Shown: positions 31,725-43,839, numbered from the stretch's first letter. The stretch: 64,000 nt of DNA from Sepiola atlantica (GCA_963556195.1 OY744517.1:153046382-153110381); one strand, 5' to 3'. The notes: generated by a model from the letters alone, not told the origin. Numbers and translations are program-made.

Positions 31725-33500
31725 AATGGTTGAAAAATCAAACCCACTTCCCCCTCATTTGTGCTGAATTGTCTGCAATTGTCCTGCCTCTTCTAATTAA
31801 TCCTGAACAGTCTTTTGCTGTCAAGAGTAGTACTATTCAGGTTAACTTGCATGCGATACACTTGTTCATTGAGAAAGTCAACACTGAAGGCACACTCATC
31901 AATTTAGATCAGTCGAAAGCGTTCAATAGGGTTAATCATCGGTACTTTGAGGCTGTCCTTTCGGCTGTGGAATTTGGTCCGCAGTTGTGATCCTGGATTC
32001 GTCTCTTGTGTGCCAACCACGGTGCACTGGTGGAAGTGAATGGTTTGAGATCAAAGCCCCTCAATCTGTTCAGGTCAATTCGTCAGGGATGTTCGCTTTA
32101 ACGAATGCTTTATGTGCTTGTGTTGGAGTCCTTTTTTTACAGACTTTGGGTGAATCCAGTCCTAAGAGGGATCACTTTGACACCTCGTTAAAGTACTCTG
32201 CCTATGCCAACGACGTTACAGTGCTTATAACAAGTAGTGCTGAGATTAGAGAAATCAGATCGTATGAAATGGTAACAGGGGCCAATCAGTAAGCTTCTGC
32301 ATTGGTGCCTGGAAGGGTGTATCTCCACAGGGACCATTTAGCTCGACAGACAGGTCTTGCAAGATACTCAACATCTGGTTTGGTCCTGATCTTCAGCTGG
32401 AGAAAAATTGGTCGGAAACATTGGAAGTGATTAAGGCTACAGCGCGTCTGTAGACCCTTAAAAATCTTTCATTAAAGGGAAGGGTGGAAGTGTATTTCAT
32501 ACATATATCCGATCATCCTATATATGATATCAGTTCTTCCACTCCTTTTGCGGCGGGCTCTTTTAAAGTTTTTGTGGCTTGGTAAGGCCCATATGGTTCA
32601 TCATGGGATCTGTTACCTGCATGCGTCTAAGGCGGTCTAGCTATGCCAGTGTTGAGATTCGTCACCATATGATTCGGCTTTACTATCTGGATCGAATTTT
32701 TACACATTACGAAGAAAACGGTGGCTTCTGGAAAGCCTTTCCGGCTTTCCAAAGTGTGCACTTGTATAAGAGGGATGTACACAGGCGACTCAGAGGTGAG
32801 TACTCCTTTTACCGTGAGTGTCGATGAGCATTGAATTTCCTCTTACAAGTAAAAGAAAGCCTCTCTGACACTCAGCTGTTGTCTAGAAATGCATTATATC
32901 AAGTATTAGTGATGGAATCTGTTTGTGATTATAGCATTGAAGGGCCGAGTTTGACAAAGAGTGAAATTCGCTCAATGTGGCATTGGGCGCCTGAGTTAGA
33001 TTGCTTTAATAATGATGAGGCATATCTGACCTGGCTGATAAGAAATACTCTTTGGGTCGTCAAGAAACTTGATTTAGCTGGCATGATGGATTCGTCCATT
33101 TGTCGGAGGTGCAGTTGTGGAATCGAGACAGTCATGCCTTCATTTATTGCTATACCATGCAACTGTTAGTCAAGTTAGGCTTCATGGTTTGCATACTGAA
33201 TGTAAGGTTTTTTTGAACTTGAACCAATAAACGTGTGTAGCAATTCGGCTCCGACAACTTATAGGGAAAAACGTTTTATAGTTTGTAGCCTGCTAGCTGT
33301 TATTAGAGGAGTGATATGGTCGACTTGTATGAAAGTATTTATGGAGGGGGGACCTTTGCTTCTCTCTGCCTTATTCGGATTTTCCAAAAATGGATGAAGG
33401 TGCATATTAGGGCCGAAACTCCCTTCGTGAAATTTGATGCAAGGTGGGTGAAAATTTTGTGATTGTGTCCGGTGAGAGGAGCTAGTCTTGAGTGGTATCT
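31725..33500 (+). pseudogene. Tx1-like (L1-clade) LINE ORF2 relic
   Basis: Open frames in at least two phases cover the 3' half of an ORF2. In order: TLINLDQSKAFNRVNHRYFE (31890-31955, reverse transcriptase motif A; family usually SKAFDRVDH), then QVNSSGMFALTNALCACVGV (motif B region, usually RQGCPLSPMLYAL), then KYSAYANDVTVLITSSAEI (32190-32245, motif C; catalytic YADD has become YAND). At 32579-32827 PIWFIMGSVTCMRLRR, ETRH-like VEIRHHMIRLYYLDRI and FWKAFPAFQSVHLYKRDVHR follow the Tx1 thumb/C-terminal pattern. At 32831-33169 MDSSICRRCSCGIETVMPSF matches the end zinc-ribbon-like C-x2-C-GIET-H-F-C, with key His lost. The changed catalytic Asp, frameshifts and stops make it dead. The endonuclease half is absent. 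Confidence 0.8.
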
Positions 33501-33504
33501 GGAC

Positions 33505-34455
33505 GTGCCTTAAACAAAATGATATTGGGTAGCCCCAACGAACATTGATTATTGACCTGTATAACTAGTGTAGACGAATGTTTTTAGCTAGTGTATGAAT
33601 AATCTCATTGGGGACCCCTTTCTTATTTTGATTACCCCTTCTTTTCCCCGTTTTTTTTTTTTTTAAATAATTTTGCCATCCCTCCCCCAATTAGGTGACA
33701 GGTAGCTCGATTTGCTAGAGATGCAGTTCTGCTTTTGTATTTTCGAAAGAGGGCCTGCTTCACTTTATGGACTGACAAATCAGTTGATCTGCCACAATTA
33801 GAAAGTGTGTGTGTGTGTGTGGGGGGGGGTCTTTTTACTAATCTAGAGCTTTGTTCTTTCATTGTATATATTTCATTTATGTTTGTATATAAATTCTTTA
33901 TCTCAACTCCTCACTGCATAATGTATATATGGGTTTTAAGTAATGTAAACACTGAATGATTTCTGTTGGTAAATGATACTAGCAAGGTTAGTTTGCTTAA
34001 GTTATATTAGACTGCTTCCCGCCCCCCCCCCCCCTTGTGCCACATTTTGTATTATTATACAAATAAATATAAAACCCGAGTAGGGTTTATATGCTTTGTT
34101 TTTGTTTTTTTTGCAATAGAACGTCATATTGCAAAACCTTATTAAATTTTGGTTTTACAAATGTTTTTCCTGTTCATTTTCTTAAATACAAAAATCTACA
34201 TTTTTACTATTAACTTTATTCTCACTATAACAATTTAAAATTTACTTTAAAAAGAGTTTATGTGAACAAACTTTTTTTTTTTAATTTATTTAAAAAAATT
34301 TTTTTTTTTTTTTTTTTACTTGTACTCATATTTAAAAGGCGGTTAACATACAATTCCTTAAAAATAAAAAATCACAATTTTCCACTATTAGCTTAAATCG
34401 CACGAGGGCAACAAACATTTACTTTTTAGCTACTTTTCAATATATTAAATTTTTA
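33505..34455. other. No gene seen; G10 and C13 runs
   Basis: The start may be the LINE 3' untranslated region. A GT run with ten G lies at 33808-33829 and thirteen C at 34022-34034. T homopolymers occur near 34270 and 34303-34317. Confidence 0.45.
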
Positions 34456-34461
34456 CTTACT

Positions 34462-34830
34462 CTCAATCATCATATTCGGTTTAATGTGTGTTTTACATGC
34501 TGGCATGCTTAAGACAGCTTGAAGAAATTGACTTCCAAACCAACCTATCTCTGGCCAGATCTTTATCACTTCCTCCAATATTTTCTTTGACCTTCCCCTG
34601 TGAACTGAACCTACCACCTCAACTTTTCTACATCTAAACAAGAACTCTCATCCATTCTGTTAACATGGCAAAATCATCATAGTATCCGGTTCTGCATACA
34701 TCTTTATACTGTCCAGATTTAATCTTCCTCTGAGGTCATCAGAACTAAGTTTTTCTTTAAGACTCACATCACACATCCATCGTATCATTCTCATATCATT
34801 TCTCTACATGCAACGTTGTAAAAACGGTGG
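34462..34830 (-). mobile_element. RTE/CFDP2-like LINE 3' end
   Basis: On the minus strand the coding relic reads RCRKVEVVGSVHRGRSKKIL, EEVIKIWPEIGWFGSQFLQA and MPACKTHIKPNMM, the family C-terminus (WVS-CRTVEVAG-HRGRPKKTWEEV). The 3' end is ACATTAAACCGAATATGATG. No upstream domain remains. Confidence 0.8.
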
Positions 34831-34834
34831 TTTC

Positions 34835-35799
34835 TTTTATACCTCATTATAGTTTAGCTTTATGAAGGCAAAAGATTGACGAACAGATTTATTATTTTCT
34901 ACTTAAACTCATATTGCAAAGATCTCATTACGTTTTGGTTTTACGAAAATTGATATTTTGTTGTTCATTACATGTTCGTCTTCCTTAAACTCTTCCATTT
35001 TCTTTTCCATGTCCCCGGGAAATGCCTGGTAGTCTTCTGCTTTGGCATTAAATAATCTAAAAATGTGTTAATATGGCGTTCAGAGAAACCAAACTTGTTT
35101 GTCAAACTATTAAACTATTTTGGGGAAAAAAGTGTTTTGTTTTAGAAGTGTTAAACAGAATGAGAATAAATATTTCATAGAGTTTTTACTCGAGACTTGC
35201 GTTTCAACTTTTGGTCTGATTTGAGCTTTCACACATTAAAATAAAGTTTTGCCACTTCAAAAAAAAAAAAAAAAGAAAAAAAGAAAAGAAATCATAATTT
35301 AAGACAGACATGGAAATACGACAGAAAATTAAACAAAACTCAACCATGATAACAAGATTACAATGAAGGGCAAATCTGATGAGACAAAAATCTCATAATA
35401 TGAAATATGCGAGTTCAATCTCTGTACAAAGCAGTATATTTTCATTTTTTTTCCTTCAATCAAATGTTTGGTGGTGCAAACATTAGTGGACAATAACTAT
35501 CAAGGAGGATTTGTCTGAGCTCTCAAGTTCACAAGTGGTCGGTTCTTCAATTGTGGAATTCAAATTGGTTAGCCATTTTGTGCAACGTTGCTGAGAACTG
35601 CCATGCAGGAGTTGCCAGGGAAGAAGCCAGCTCGACCTGACCAGGATGAATGCTGTTTCAACAACAAAAGTAAAGGTTACTAAATAATGTTCCAGAAGAA
35701 ACAGCTAATGTAAATATTCATTGTTTGAATGTCAATAAATGTTATCTTGATATAAAAAACATGGCCAATCTTTTTTGATTGAATGGGCAACTTTAGTAA

Positions 35800-35851
<52 letters not shown>

Positions 35852-36775
35852 TCATCTATATAATATATATATATATCTATTGAGAAATGAATGTGTGTGT
35901 ATGTGTTCCCTATAGAAAGAAAGGTTAGAGAATCTACATAAAAACTAAAAGTGTATTCATATAAAGTTTTCCAGGGAAGACAATGGAAGTAGTCCCGAAT
36001 CTCTACATAGCCTCCTCCCCTAAGGGAGCTATGTGGGCAAAATCCCCATAAAACTTCAAATATGTATATCTGAGTTTAATTTAACCATACATATAAGATA
36101 CTAATCCAGAAAGTTTTCCAAATTTCAGTTTCTCAGAGGAGGAATTAGCATTTAAATGATTTTTTTTATTTGGATCAGTGTCCTTACAGCAAGACGGCAC
36201 ATCAGTTGAAAAATAGTAGAAATAAACAACATTGGACAAGAGTTCAAAAATAAAATATGGGGAACAATTCCCCTGAGTCTTTGTATTTTTCAATTGAAAC
36301 ATTTCATATATTGTTAAGAGATTCAACATATTGGAACTTATAAGACCCTCATACACGAATCAGTGTGTTTTTTTTCCCCCATGTCCCTTCCTGGGTCGCA
36401 CAGATTGGCCAAATAGTATACTCGATCGCTTCTTCCTTAAAGGTCACCTGAATAAGTCCATATAAACTCAAATGTTCTAAGCTACCGCCTTTTTTTCTAT
36501 TATCATTACTACGGTTGACTGCATTATGACAAATCCTAGACAAACAAAACCAAGTCTCCTACAACAGAAAAGAGCCAGAAACTGTTGGGGCTTAAGCGTG
36601 CACACCTTTTAACAGAAAACTTTTTTACATAAGTTCCACAAATGCATGTGTTCTCAAACTCATTTTGTATATTTACCCTTTTCTGTTATATATCATTCTT
36701 TATTATTTGCATAAGTAAAATGGTTCAATTAATATACACAGTTGTTGCACCAATTCAACTTTTATGAAGTAATAG
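34835..36775. other. No gene seen; (TA)n at 35800-35850
   Basis: A long TA run at 35798-35850 is followed by another near 35861-35875. 36081-36543 holds short minus-strand frames without known motifs. Confidence 0.45.
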
Positions 36776-36778
36776 CAG

Positions 36779-36930
36779 GGCTACCTGGCGTTGCCCGGGG
36801 TCAAAGTGTAATATAGTTCTATTTAAACGTCGATCTGTTTACCTCTTTCTACCCGTGTCTCTCTTAACTCCCCCTTTCTCCTTCGCCCAAACCATTCCTC
36901 TCTGGATAACACACACATACACACACAAAT
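36779..36930. repeat. CCCGGCGTTGCCCGGG-type repeat copy
   Basis: CTACCTGGCGTTGCCCGGGG then TCTCTTAACTCCCCCTTTCT and CCAAACCATTCCTCTCTGGA follow the pattern of 31510-31670. A reversed echo, CCGGGGTAACGCCGATCAAG, lies at 37080, and TATATAATAGATAATTCC at 37171 may be the distal end. Confidence 0.6.
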
Positions 36931-37289
36931 AGATTCCTCAAGGAAAAAGCCGACATCAGGGAAATAATTTCCCTTTAGTTAGCACATGAAATGGCTGGAA
37001 AACCGACCTCCTCTAATGAAATCTGTGCCAGTTTAGGGTCAAAGAATGAATAATTCTTTCTAAATTTGAGATGTTCAACCGGGGTAACGCCGATCAAGAA
37101 TATACCAACTTGGTGGGCATTTGTTTTGTAGTGTTTGACTTTTAGTTGGACATACAGACAACTGCACTTTATATAATAGATAATTCCTATTTTCTCTCTG
37201 GCAAGAATTGAACTTTCTTTCGAAGATAGAAATCCCCACACATTAACTTGGTCCTGAATATAAATTTATTATTCGAGGATCTATCTTCA

Positions 37290-37565
37290 GCAATTATTCC
37301 GACAGACCAGGAGCTGACTTAACAGCTACATGCTTTCTTTAATCAGGATAAGGTATGGTCTGACTGTCTGAGGAGGTGAATCCTCCCAGGCATTACCTTA
37401 TCTTTTTGAGAGGGGCTGATTTATTGCCGATCACATAAGTGCCACTACCAGGAAATGCCGGCGGGTCACTTCAGTTATTTTTGTACTAGCCAGAGTGCCC
37501 CTCCCCTTCGAAGGAGCTAGCTTTCTCCACCTTGATGCAATGAAGAACAAGTAAATACCAGTTTA
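37290..37565 (+). mobile_element. SINE, body related to the U2-headed family
   Basis: GAGGAGGTGAATCCTCCCAG, GCATTACCTTATC, GATTTATTGCCGATCACATA, GTGCCACTACCAGGAAATGC, CGGCGGGTCACTTC, CTAGCCAGAGTGCCCCT and CTTTCTCCACCTTG match 54045-54230 in order. The head (37300-37350) does not show U2. It ends near AAGAACAAGTAAATACCAG, the common tail. Confidence 0.65.
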
Positions 37566-37639
37566 AACTTCATCTGATGTGAAGCCCCAATTTGGGAGGT
37601 TTGACGATGTGGAGTTACCTCTGAATTGCCATTAATCTC

Positions 37640-38885
37640 AGGTCTACTCAAATCCGGAATAGTAGCACTTAGTCTCATCTAAAGGTTAAATAGAATTTAA
37701 TGTTTAGAGACTATTTACTTACAAAATATAAAATAATCTATAAACCAAAGACTTCCAATCAGAGTCAACATGGATCCCCGGGGATCGACAGAAGTTTTAA
37801 CAGGGCCCACGAAAAAAGTTTCTATTTATTTTGTTTTGTTTACGAGAAGGTCTACGTGTATTTATTGAAATTTTCAGGAATCCGATTTTATCTTATAAAT
37901 ATAACGAAATTGATTCATTGCTAGTTTTTACTAACCTAGAAACAAATATTTCATATTAAAAAATGATATATGCATATATTAGGTCCATGCATAATAAAAT
38001 AGGTCCACAGGGAAAATAAAGTTGGGAACCCTTGCATTTATGTACATAATGTATGTGCAGTTTCAGCATAAATTACCCTATCAAAGATTGATATGGCGCA
38101 CTAAAAAGTTAAATAAAAAAAAAAAATGTTATTCTAAGTGTAACTTTGCAACGAATAAAATTTATTGGAAATCTTTAATAAAAAAATAAAATCAAACCTA
38201 ATTACTCAATTATGTTAAAGAATTTTTTTTAGATGAGAATTGATAATTTGTATTTTTTTTCTAATCATAACTGAAATAACTTAAGGAATATAACTCCTAT
38301 TTAAACTTTAGAGTTAAAATAGGATTTATCTTCCTTACATGAGCATTTCTTTTTTTCATCTATGTATAAATAACATCATACATGATTTACACATCAAAAA
38401 TAATGTTACTGAATCCTGAGCAATACCAGGTAGAATGAGAGCTAGTAGTAGTAAATAAAAATAAATGTTTAATTCACATAGGTGAGAAACACACGAGAAT
38501 GTCACAAATGTGTATGTATATATATATATATATATATAAATAAATGTAATGGGGTCAAATCTTGCCAAAGTCAGCCATGCTGAAGATCGGTAGACAGTGA
38601 AACATGTGTATATAGATTACTTTTATAAATATATAAATAAGTTCCATAATTGGGGTGACTCAATGCATGTATTTGTAAAGTGGGGAAACCCATCACTTAG
38701 GAAGTGAACTTAACATGAAAGCGTTCATAAAAGCTGTCATTGTAAAAAAAAAAAAAAAAATTCAATATATATATATATATATATATTAGTATTTCATGTA
38801 TCCACATAAAATTTTATAAGGAGATATAATTTTTTATGTATCAATTTTCAATATTTACTTCAACAGTACTCGATACGTAAGTAGA
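37640..38885. other. No gene seen; TA runs and AT-rich repeat pieces
   Basis: TA microsatellites lie at 38516-38538 and 38766-38786. CACATAGGTGAGAAACACAC at 38475 is a weak copy of the AGGCGAGAA family. No coding region was recognised. Confidence 0.45.
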
Positions 38886-38891
38886 GCTAGG

Positions 38892-39055
38892 TAGTAAGCT
38901 ATGAAAATATATTTATGGCAATTAAGCTACACAGAGGTTTCCGTGTTTCATTTCCAGGGGGAATCTTCAGGCTAAAATGAAGATTCCCCCCGGGGATGAA
39001 ACACGGGAGCCTCTGTGTAGCTTAATTGCCATAAATATATTTTCATAGCTTACTA
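38892..39055. mobile_element. 164-bp foldback hairpin
   Basis: TAGTAAGCTATGAAAATATA, TTTATGGCAATTAAGCTACA, CAGAGG at the left pair with their complement ending at 39055; inner parts GTGTTTCAT and GGGGGAATCTTCA also pair. Arms are about 78 bp with only a few mismatches and the loop is about 9 bp (GGCTAAAAT). It is followed by (TA)n. The left arm resembles 63515-63590 (TATGGGAAGTGAGCTACAGA, then CCAGGCTAACTAATG), so this is a dispersed element. Confidence 0.85.
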
Positions 39056-39106
39056 TATATATATATATATTATATATATATATATATATATAATATATAT
39101 ATATAC
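39056..39106. repeat. (TA)n microsatellite
   Basis: Three TA runs separated by TATTATA-type slips, directly at the edge of the foldback. Confidence 0.95.
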
Positions 39107-39109
39107 ATA

Positions 39110-39575
39110 CACACGCACTACTACTTAAAAAGCTTTAATGATGCATAAGATTTTAAACAAAAATATGTTTAATGTTAATAGTTACTGTTCTAATTATATA
39201 ATATCCAAAGGAGAATTAATTATGATTAGCGTTTTCTTTTTGCATATCTGTTATTGGATATGTCATTTCAAATCAACTGAAGTTTCGAAATGAGGCCTCC
39301 ATTTTTCACCGTTGGTTGTAGGAATTATTGTTAGAATGACGTCATAGGTGCGAAACTGATGAATGTAATGTTTTTCAATTTAAGTAGGAATTTATGAAGA
39401 GAAATTTGCTATTTTTTTTAATATAAATATATTTTTATAGATAATTTAGTCACGAAATAGTCAATAAAGGGCGTATTTTTATTATTTGCCCGCATGTGTG
39501 CATATTTGTGTTAATGTGAGTGTGCTTTACATTATGCATTCTGTTTTAAGTTTTAATCTGTATGTTTTCTACTAA
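39110..39575. other. No feature recognised
   Basis: AT-rich unique-looking sequence. Confidence 0.4.
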
Positions 39576-39579
39576 TAAG

Positions 39580-39800
39580 TCACCATTTATGAAGACCAAC
39601 AATTACTTGAGGATAAGAGTTAATGAGATTGTCACTTAAATGATGAAGAATATTATGAGAGGATTGAAAATGATAGAATGAACAAAATTTTATAATGAGG
39701 ACGGTTTATGACAAGTATTTGAAGACAACTATATTGTAGTCATCAGAGAAGCAGTCCTGTTGTGATGTGTGCCACAGACAGAACGTTCTTGGAAAGAAAC
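39580..39800 (-). mobile_element. Jockey/CR1-like LINE 3' end (copy J7)
   Basis: On the minus strand: TCTGATGACTACAATATAGT, CATAAACCGTCCTCATTATA, TTCATTCTATCATTTTCAAT, CCTCTCATAATATTCTTCAT and TAACTCTTATCCTCAAG, matching J1 (8480-8645) and J10. Only the last residues of coding sequence and the untranslated region remain. Confidence 0.75.
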
Positions 39801-39804
39801 TACT

Positions 39805-40815
39805 TATTACTTTTATGTTTGTGTGTATGCGTGTTTTGCCAGATGTTTATGAATTCAAGCTTGTATTAAAAACAAGGTTTTTGTTGGTTTAATTTAAGGA
39901 ATTTCTTCAAATTTCCTTCTTTTTGCATTAGAAGGTATTTTTTTATGAACAAGTCTTCGACCTATTCTGGCAATTTGTCAAAAACGAATAGAAAAGTTCA
40001 AGTCCAGAGTATATGTAGATTACAAAATATTTCAACCGTTATCTAAGCAATATTATTAACCAGCAAAATACCTGTCACAGAACGAGTATTCTGCTAGTTG
40101 AGAAACGTAATTACCCGAACAAGCTCTGCACCAAATATAATTCTACATAACATTAATTCTAGAATCCTTCTTGCAATTTTGATCAAAATCCATTAAATGA
40201 TTTTGGTTCGAGAAAAATGTCTAAAATTTGGGGCTTAAGAAATTGAAATTCAGGGAATCTTACTTAATTGGGGTCTAATAACTACAGATCAAATTTCATG
40301 AAAATTGGAAATATTTCTATTTCAAAGTTTCCATGTGTCCCCTAGCAAATTTCATTTCAGAATTTTCTAACCAATGAGAGTGAAGTGTTAGTAGCTAAAA
40401 TATATCTGCTAATTGACTGGACTTCAAATCTTACCTAAAGTAGAGCCTCCAAATGTTAGATCTATCTGCCTGTTATAGGGATGGTCTTGTTTGCAGATCA
40501 ATTAGGCATATATTTTGTAAATAATAAATTCTATTTAATTCATAGATGGAATTCTGACTAGTACTTCCACTCAGAGTCAGAGTAGACTTGAGTAATAAAT
40601 AACAACTTAGGAGTAATTTCACACCAGCCAAAGCTAAAAGTTGACCCAACAAGACGTAGTTTCATGTTCGTACCCAGGACATTTCAGCAAAAGAAATCGT
40701 CTTAAATCCGTAAAGCTTTTCATGGATTTGGAAATTAAATGTTTATTATTAAATGGTCCACAGGTGTAGTCTGCTCTCCTTCTGAGATGTTGTTATGGGT
40801 TCGACATTGCTGAGT
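39805..40815. other. No gene seen
   Basis: No readable motif in either strand. The sequence is of ordinary complexity, so a diverged element or unique DNA is possible. Confidence 0.4.
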
Positions 40816-40817
40816 TA

Positions 40818-40948
40818 CCCTTGATCCTCACCTTATTATGCTAAGTGTATCAAGTACCATTTTTTGAGTCTTTAGTATGACTCGACCAAGGATTGAACCC
40901 TGGTCTCCTGGCCCTTTAGCGAACACCAACAATTATGCCAAATGGAGC
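40818..40948 (-). mobile_element. tRNA-headed SINE
   Basis: On the minus strand: GCTCCATTTGGCATAATTGT, TGGTGTTCGCTAAAGGGCCA, GGAGACCAGGGTTCAATCCT, TGGTCGAGTCATAC. The TGGCATAATTGTTGGTG block stands where an A box would be, and GGGTTCAATCC is a good B box. Body sequence continues toward 40750. Confidence 0.6.
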
Positions 40949-41004
40949 ACTAATAAATGCAAATTGTGAAATGAAGGAGTTATAAATCCTAGACAAGATG
41001 ATTT

Positions 41005-41262
41005 GGGATTATTCGGATGACCGTTCTCATCTTGGATGCTATTCTAACAATGTTTCGGCTGATGTAACCTCCGACCTTCTTCAGGTGCATCTTGTTGAAC
41101 TCTGAATCTGTACGGAATTTTGAACGAAACCCTTTATTTAATCCACGGAAGTAGTTTGCTCTTATTCCGTCAGCCACGACTGGATAGAAACGTTGAGAAT
41201 AACATCCAAGATGAGAACAGTAGTTCAAATAATACAAATTATCAATCCTCATCTAAAAAAAA
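41005..41262. mobile_element. Hammerhead-like foldback element, intact copy
   Basis: The ends are inverted: CCGTTCTCATCTTGGATG at 41020 and CATCCAAGATGAGAACAGTA at 41208. Inside, on the minus strand, 41084-41050 reads CTGAAGAAGGTCGGAGGTTA then CATCAGCCGAAACATTG, that is CTGANGA, a pairing stem, then GAAA, the core of a hammerhead ribozyme. The remainder includes TTTATTTAATCCACGGAAGT and GACTGGATAGAAACGTTGAG. This copy provides the empty site for the SINE at 49876. Open frames across it are not credible genes. Confidence 0.6.
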
Positions 41263-41394
41263 TTCCGAAACCTATACAAGATGTTTAATTTTCAGAGATG
41301 CAATCCCAACATTACAAATGAATGGATACAAAACGTAAGGATTTACATAAGTTGTTAGATTGTCGTAACGACAAAAGATTTTTGTTTCATTTGT

Positions 41395-41715
41395 ATTAAT
41401 GTATCAGCACTTTTCAAGGCAACTCAAGGATAAGAGATGAAATGATTGTCAATTGAGAAGTGAAGAACATTACAAGAGGATTGAGAATTGCTGGAGTTGA
41501 TGAAGTTCGAATACTTGTGAGGATAGTTCATAACAGGAATTTGTTGGCATTGGATTTGCAGACAACCATGTTGTAATCTACAGGGAAGCAATCCTGTGGC
41601 AATGAAAAATCAGCTTGACGTTAGGCACATGGAGGAAGAATGGAAATTTTGTTGTGGTAGAAAACGAGTTCTCGCTGTGAATGTCTTATAAGGAGAAACT
41701 AGAGATTACTATTTT
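41395..41715 (-). mobile_element. Jockey/CR1-like LINE 3' end (copy J8)
   Basis: On the minus strand: CCATTCTTCCTCCATGTGCC, TAACGTCAAGCTGATTTTTC, then TGCAAATCCAATGCCAACAA, ATTCCTGTTATGAACTATCC, CAATCCTCTTGTAATGTTC and TTATCCTTGAG. The same order as J1 and J6. Confidence 0.75.
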
Positions 41716-42072
41716 TTTTTTATATATAATAAAATTAGACAACTTCATGTGCATGTTTTGCCTCAACGTAACTTTGATAATTATATATTGAAGCCATACA
41801 ATGCAAATATTTTAAATTTTATTTTTATCTTACATTTTTCGGTGATAGATACCTTCAGAGAAAATAGGTGTTTTATATATATATTTAAATACCCCCTTTT
41901 TTAAATTTTTTTTTTAAGCGTTGTAAATTTATTTTATTCATTGATTAAATATTTATTGAAATCAAAAATGTAATAGTGTAAAATAAAACGGAATTTTGAA
42001 AATCCCATTAAAAAAAAAAACTTAAATCCACCAGAATTCATTTAGAATTCATTTAGGGTAGAAATTAGACCT

Positions 42073-42170
42073 ATGTTTACTTCCGGCAGTCTCGGAACTC
42101 TTGCTTCGATCCTATTTTGTCCTTTAGTCCACACATTCCATGAGTGATGTTTGTTGCTGTTTTCCGAGTC
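42073..42170 (-). repeat. Dispersed repeat, partner of 9985-10115
   Basis: See 9985. On the minus strand the reading NKHHSWNVWTKGQNRIEARV then PRLPEVN suggests decayed coding sequence of a mobile element. No domain was identified. Confidence 0.5.
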
Positions 42171-42174
42171 AGCT

Positions 42175-42305
42175 GTTTTGTGTGGGTGGCATATGGAGAT
42201 TTTCAATCCTCTCCAAATATTCATCATCATTCAACTGTCAATGTATCCATCTCATGAACACTAATCCTTGAGTGTTTTTTGCCTTGATGAGTGAGGAATC
42301 AATAG
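42175..42305 (+). mobile_element. Jockey/CR1-like LINE 3' tail (copy J9)
   Basis: AATCCTCTCCAAATATTCAT, CATCATTCAACTGTCAATGT, ATCCATCTCATGAACACTAA, TCCTTGAGTG, GCCTTGATGAGTGAGGAATC: only the 3' untranslated tail is present. Confidence 0.65.
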
Positions 42306-42476
42306 CGACTTATTAGTAAAAAATAAAATAATCAAATTTAACTCTCAAAATCCTATTCTTATTAAGAAAAAAAAAGCAACAACGTAGTTACAATGGAAGT
42401 AGAATGAAAGAAGCAACATAATTACATAATACAATGAAAATAATGGATGGGAGAAAAGGCAGAACGATTGTTTTTG

Positions 42477-42489
42477 CCCCCCCCCCCCC
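42477..42489. repeat. C homopolymer of 13
   Basis: Uninterrupted C run, followed after a T-rich spacer by GGGGAGGAGGGAGGGGG. Confidence 0.95.
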
Positions 42490-42599
42490 TTCAATTAGGG
42501 GAGGAGGGAGGGGGTTAAATATGAAAACTGTGAGGAATCAATCGCTTAAAATTTAAAACATTATTTGTTAAATAAAATAACCAATATATGGTACATAAT

Positions 42600-43740
42600 A
42601 ACACGCGCGTTCTTTAGTTTGTTTGTACGTTATGACCTTTCACACCCACTAAAAAAAAATGAGATCGTCCGATTGTCAAAGATATGAGAAGGGGTTGAGA
42701 AATATCTGATGTAACCGAGTGTCAAAAATTACCTTTCACTCATTTTAAATTGAATTGTTCCCAAATCGACTATGTTATAAACAGAATTGTTTTGGCGAGT
42801 TAAATAGCTTTAAAAACTTACTCTTTACATTTTATTTTAATGTAATATCAATGTTATTTTAGAATGTTATATAAATTTAACTAACATTCGTTTTATTTAT
42901 TTAAATAATTTAGCTGACAATTATTTTTAAGGTAGGTAGAAAGAGACCGTTTTAAACAGATTTAAATCGTTACAACCTCTGTATTAATGAAATTATGAGA
43001 TAAGATCTTGTGTGTGTGCGCGTTTCTCGCCTAATGTAACTTTGATGCATATTGGATATTTTTTCTTCAAATTACATATTTATTGAAATAAAAAAATAAA
43101 AGCGAAAACTAAATCAAATTTTAAAATATCCTATTTAAAAATAAAAATGTAAACATGACTCGCTTTTTATCACGTAAAATTAAATGCAAGCTTTTATTCA
43201 TTCTGGCTGCATTGTTGAATGCTACTTCTAAGAAATGCTTAATCTTTTTATTAATAACACTACCAAAGATCTTGTGTATTTCTCATCTATATGTAACTTT
43301 GAATTAAGTAAATACACATTGAACGATTTTTTTATTAACCTTTAATCGAATATTTATTGAAATAAAAAATTTTAAAAAGAGGAAAAGTAAAAGAATTTTT
43401 TTTAATTGAATGTTTTTTTTTTATGACTATATTCTGAATTATTTTGTCCCCCACCCGGTCAATGTCGCGTAAATACAGCAAGAACCATATTCGTGCTATT
43501 TATTTAAAAATAGCTAACTGACAATGATAATTTTTACAACAGAGGAAAGAGTAAATTTTTTCTAAATATTACTAACCCTGACAGACATTTTATTAAGAGT
43601 TAATAACATATCTAGAAACCAACCGTTGAATTTCCACAGGTTTCACTAGTAAATATAAATAAAACATTAATAATCCCCCTCTCCTTCAAAAAGAATGTAT
43701 TATTTCTGTGTTGTAGATGTTGATATAAAAAATACAAGAA
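42600..43740. repeat. AT-rich dispersed repeat pieces
   Basis: CTTGTGTGTGTGCGCGTTTC, TCGCCTAATGTAACTTTGAT at 43005 and TCTTGTGTATTTCTCATCTA then TATGTAACTTTGAATTAAG at 43268 are two copies of one block, each followed by a T-rich stretch and TTATTGAAATAAAAAA. A third lies at 41735 (TGCATGTTTTGCCTCAACGT, AACTTTGATAATTA) and reverse copies at 815 and 50260. No coding potential. Confidence 0.55.
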
Positions 43741-43744
43741 AAAA

Positions 43745-43835
43745 ATGTGACTCGTTGGGTCACTCATGTTAGATTGTTTAAATGAAGAAAAAATGAGTTT
43801 GCAAAGTCAGTTAAATCAAAAATGGGTTAAAATAG
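43745..43835 (+). repeat. GTGACTCGTTGGGTCAC repeat, copy 1
   Basis: The palindromic GTGACTCGTTGGGTCAC is followed by ATTGTTTAAATGAAGAAAAA and ATGAGTTTGCAAAGTCAGTT, then AAATCAAAAATGGG. This matches 44648-44735. Confidence 0.6.
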
Positions 43836-43839
43836 TATT

